A DNA stretch of 64,000 bases, from assembly GCA_964016875.1 (NCBI GenBank), contig OZ024733.1:23727324-23791323 (forward strand). Reading direction: 5' to 3'. This stretch comes from Fallopia convolvulus (taxonomy: Eukaryota; Streptophyta; Magnoliopsida; Caryophyllales; Polygonaceae). The notes under the pieces were generated by a model, which had not been told where the DNA came from, did no database searches, and saw nothing but the letters and a program-made list of their open reading frames with translations. The position numbers and the translations under genes were made by a program. This document shows positions 61,392 through 64,000 of the stretch, one piece after another; position 1 is the stretch's first letter; every line of letters begins with the position of its first letter.

Positions 61392-61394
61392 TAC

Positions 61395-61862
61395 ACCATT
61401 TTCTTTACAAAAGTCCAGGAACTAGGCATTTTCAAATTATGTGTCATGATCAGATCGGATTGAAACCAGAGGTACTCCAAGCTCCTTTTCTGTTAACTTC
61501 CTCCACGCACTGAATTCTTCGAATACCTGGTCTTTAGAAGACAAGAAAAATACCCAAGTGTATCGTGAAAAGTCATCAACAATAACATAGACATATCTAT
61601 TACCTCCTCGACTCTTCACACGCATAGGTCCACAAAGATCCATATGAATTAATTCTAAAGGATTAGATGTACTTACCTCTTTCTTCGATTGAAATGAAGA
61701 TCTAACCAGTTTCCCTTTCACACAAGCCTCACAGATTTCATACTTGTTTGGATCAATCTGAGGTAAGCCACGTACCAATTCCTGATTGTGAAGTTTGTTG
61801 ATAAGTTGTAGACTCGCATGACCAAATCTGTTGTGCCAGAGGTTGGCAACGTCTTTGATCAC
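61395..61862 (-). pseudogene. Sirevirus GAG-pre-integrase and N-terminal integrase
   Basis: Read from 61862: WHNRFGHASLQLINKLHNQ and YEICEACVKGK supply the HHCC zinc-binding residues. LELIHMDLCGPM gives the first catalytic Asp and SIRSDHDT the second. Two in-frame stops lie between RSDHDT and the CACTA border (TAA at 61439-61437, TAG at 61424-61422). The segment stops at the TAC duplication and continues at 44784. Confidence 0.93.
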
Positions 61863-62260
61863 TTAAAAACACAACTTTTCTTCTGGCAAGAGCCAGGGAA
61901 CAACCTTATAAAGATTGTTCTCACAAGTTCCCTTCAAAAGAGTCTTACCTGAGCTAACATCAATTACTTGACATCCATGAGAATCAAAAACTACTTGATA
62001 GAGATTGTTAGCACATAATTGGGAAACACTTAAAAGATTGTATCTAAGACCTTTGACATAACTGACGTTGTTGACACAAAAGTTTTTAGAGATTATTACC
62101 TTACCGATACCTACGACTTGTCCCTTACTATTATTACCGAAGGTGATGTTGCTACCTTCTTGTTGATGAAGTGAGATAAATGACTCAAAGCTTCCCATCA
62201 TATGAGTTGAGCAAACACTATCGAAGTACCAAGGACCGCTTTCTGATATACACAATTATA
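61863..62260 (-). pseudogene. Sirevirus protease region
   Basis: Begins with GPWYFDSVCSTHMMGSFESF, the copia aspartic protease signature, except that the active-site DSG is DSV. NNVSYVKGLRYNLLSVSQLC and KTLLKGTCENNLYKV follow. A stop (TAA at 61865-61863) separates it from the next frame. Upstream (higher coordinates) the copia sequence ends at the gypsy LTR. Confidence 0.88.
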
Positions 62261-62261
62261 T

Positions 62262-63390
62262 TGTGTATTTAGGAGGAGTTTTAGCATTAGTTTATGGTGT
62301 TTTTAGGTATTTTATATGCTATCTACAACTAGGAAGAAGAAGACCCGAAGATGCATATTATTGGAGTTTTAGAGTTGGATTGAAGAGAAGACGAAGATCA
62401 GCGTTTTGCTGCTGGCGGCACCCGCCGCCAGACCGGCGGCACCCGCCGCCCCTGCCAACGTGGAGATCTTTTAAGCGACACGTGTTTTATTGTTATTGGT
62501 CATATCTTTATCAGCTCTAGTCCGAGTTTGTGTATTTTTGGATAGACTTTTTAGACCTAGTTTCATATATTAGGTTTTAGAGAGTTGCATCTCTTATTCA
62601 TACACTATTATCATATTTTCTTTCAGAGTTTTTAGCTTTTCTCATGGAGAACTAAGCCTCTTTGCTTAGTCAGACAGTTTGAAGCATCGTTTGACTTTCA
62701 GTTGTGAGATTTCTACTCTTTATCTATTGCATGGAATTATTTTTCTCTCTTGTTTGAATTGTTTATGTGATTGATTTCAGCAATTTCTAGGGTTGTTGTT
62801 ATTGAATCTCAATTGCTAGATCTAGAGAAATTACTGGTTGAGTTTCTCTATTTCATAGTAGCAAACTACATTGTACTAGTATCTGGTTGTGCTAGTCTAT
62901 TGTAGAAGAGAGTTAAATTGCATTCTAGCATAAAAGCTGGTTGTTTTATGCTAGAATTGTATCCTGATTATATTCCTATTCTTCATGCTGCTTTTGAATT
63001 GAATCTTGATAGTTTCAGGGTTATTCAATTAGTTAGGATTGATAATATCTGGTTGTGCTATTAATTATATTTGAAAAGGAATTGGAATTCCATATGCATG
63101 CGATATTGAGTGAATCGATGATCAACTTGTCATACGAATGTGGATCTCTGGTTGACTAAGTGTTTTCCCTAAATTGATTAAAACCCAAACTTTAATTGCT
63201 TTGTTAGTTTTTGCATGCTAGATAGTTGTTTAATCCTTAAACCCCTTTTACTTTAATTGACATAGAACTTACATAGAAAGATAAATCTCCTCCCTGTGGA
63301 TTCGACCCTTACTTTCCTAAGACTACAGTCTTTAGGTTGCTAGGACTCTTTTGCATAGCCGTGATTTGCACGACCATTTCACGCCTATCA
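62262..63390 (+). mobile_element. 5' LTR of the gypsy element
   Basis: Starts TGTGTATTTAGGAGGAG and ends CACGCCTATCA just before the primer-binding site, ~1.13 kb with TG..CA ends. A GC-rich (CCCGCCGCC) patch lies at about 62415-62455. The start could be off by a few bases because the junction is a palindromic ATACACAATTATATTGTGTAT-like sequence. Confidence 0.75.
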
Positions 63391-63393
63391 AAT

Positions 63394-63411
63394 TGGCGCC
63401 GTTGCCGGGGA
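63394..63411 (+). promoter_or_regulatory. Primer-binding site complementary to tRNA-Asp
   Basis: TGGCGCCGTTGCCGGGGA, three bases after the LTR end, matches the complement of the 3' end of plant tRNA-Asp (including CCA). Confidence 0.9.
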
Positions 63412-63467
63412 GGCAATAATTGTCTTTTTGTGTAATTTTTGTGCCAATTTTGTTGTGAACCTATCTT

Positions 63468-64000
63468 ATGGTTCACACCCGTGCTACTAATAATTCACCA
63501 CTTGTTTTTGATCCAGAAATTGAACGGGCTCTTTTCAGAACTCGTCGAGCTGTAACTGCAAGGAATCCGAACAATGGGTGATCGAGTTACTCTTGAGAGC
63601 TTGACAGCTCCTAATCTGAATCAGCCTACACGTGCAGTGCAATTCCCAGCCCTTGGTGATGGGGTGAAGTTTGAGCTCAAGACAGGAGTAGTCCATCTAC
63701 TCCCAAAATTCAACGGAACTCCACTTGAGGATCCCATTCAACATCTTGATGAGTTCCTTGATGTCTGCACCAGCATGTGTCCCTCTGATATTACTGAAGA
63801 ACAGATGAGGCTGAGAGCGTTTTCTTTTTCTCTGAAGGAATCCGCTAAAAACTGGTATCATGCTTTACCTCCTGGAAGCGTTACTACTTGGGTGAACTTG
63901 AAGAAGTTGTTTCTGGACAAATACTTCCCTGCAATCAAGTCCAATCAAATCAAGAAGCAAATCTGTAACATAGAGCAACTCCCCAACGAGTCGCTTTATG
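63468..64000 (+). pseudogene. gypsy gag, N-terminal part, with a frame break
   Basis: A first frame starts MVHTRATNNSPLVFDPEIER at 63468 and stops at 63581. A second, +1, frame starts at ATG 63574 (MGDRVTLESLTAPNLNQP) and is open to the window end. The latter contains the Retrotrans_gag signature (PLEDPIQHLDEFLDVC, RLRAFSFSLKESAKNWYHAL, TWVNLKKLFLDKYFP). In related plant elements the basic N-terminal piece and the gag core form one protein, so the overlap at 63574-63581 is probably a frameshift. Ribosomal shifting or restart at the second ATG is possible. Confidence 0.8.

Larger units (their letters stand above)
38519..62261 (-). mobile_element. Degenerate Sirevirus-type Ty1/copia retrotransposon, split by CACTA
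   Basis: Read on the minus strand from right to left: protease, GAG-pre-integrase and integrase (62260-61395), the CACTA insertion, rest of integrase (44784-44143), RT (about 43990-43243), RNase H (about 43236-42500), a spacer, an env-like third ORF (41618-39675), several polypurine tracts and one LTR (39261-38519). A third ORF after RNase H and multiple polypurine tracts are hallmarks of Sireviruses. Gag and 5' LTR are not in the window; the gypsy insertion at about 62262 separates them. Frameshifts and stops throughout make it non-functional. Confidence 0.85.
62262..64000 (+). mobile_element. Ty3/gypsy retrotransposon, 5' part, inserted in the Sirevirus
   Basis: Layout is LTR (62262-63390), primer-binding site (63394-63411), short leader, and gag start running off the window end. 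The tRNA-Asp primer site and gag type suggest a non-chromoviral (Athila/Tat-like) gypsy lineage. Because it begins inside the Sirevirus protease region and has the opposite orientation, it is a separate insertion. The target duplication cannot be checked, as the right end lies outside. Confidence 0.88.

Overview
The window is nuclear DNA of a flowering plant, almost certainly a eudicot. It shows intron-rich host genes with canonical GT..AG introns, a plant-type villin, a cysteine-rich defensin-like peptide gene, AT-rich spacers and dense nested plant transposable elements. A SINE-like fragment with a (TTG)n tail recalls the tobacco TS type and hints weakly at an asterid. No species can be named from the sequence alone.

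Left part (1-13.5 kb): a tandem array of fourteen ~446-bp units (about 1521-7770) lies between two copies of a ~530-bp segment. The right copy is followed by an intact two-exon defensin-like gene (8377-8986, minus); the left copy has lost the corresponding gene. The rest is intergenic, with a cluster of degenerate GATCGT motifs and a long (TC)n tract.

Middle part (13.5-36 kb): three host loci. A complete villin gene (22 coding exons, 981 codons, minus) encodes six gelsolin-type repeats and a C-terminal headpiece. A DTW-domain gene (minus, 282 aa) probably encodes a tRNA-uridine aminocarboxypropyltransferase. A GH27 alpha-galactosidase/beta-arabinopyranosidase-like pseudogene (plus) has stops, frameshifts and a lost 3' end. 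Small non-autonomous elements lie between and inside them: two CCCGAACCCG-rich MITE-like copies in opposite orientations, a PIF/Harbinger-like element with TTA duplications, a Tourist-like MITE nested in one of two AT-rich hairpin-ended elements, and an element bounded by (TA)n runs.

Right part (36-64 kb): a nest of transposons. A degenerate Ty1/copia element of Sirevirus type (minus; 3' LTR, several polypurine tracts, env-like third ORF, RNase H, RT, integrase, protease) has its integrase split by a 16.6-kb CACTA (En/Spm) DNA transposon with TAC target duplications. The CACTA element carries a broken TNP2-type transposase gene, an intact five-exon TNPA/Transposase_24-like gene, an antisense MYB/SANT-like gene with a homopolymer frameshift, and ~143-bp subterminal repeats. 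A 3.6-kb solo-LTR-like insertion with GATCC target duplications sits inside the last TNP2 exon. At the far right a Ty3/gypsy element (LTR, tRNA-Asp primer site, gag start) is inserted in the Sirevirus protease region and runs off the window. The order of insertion reads directly from the nesting: Sirevirus, then CACTA, then the LTR within CACTA, with the gypsy element a separate insertion into the Sirevirus.
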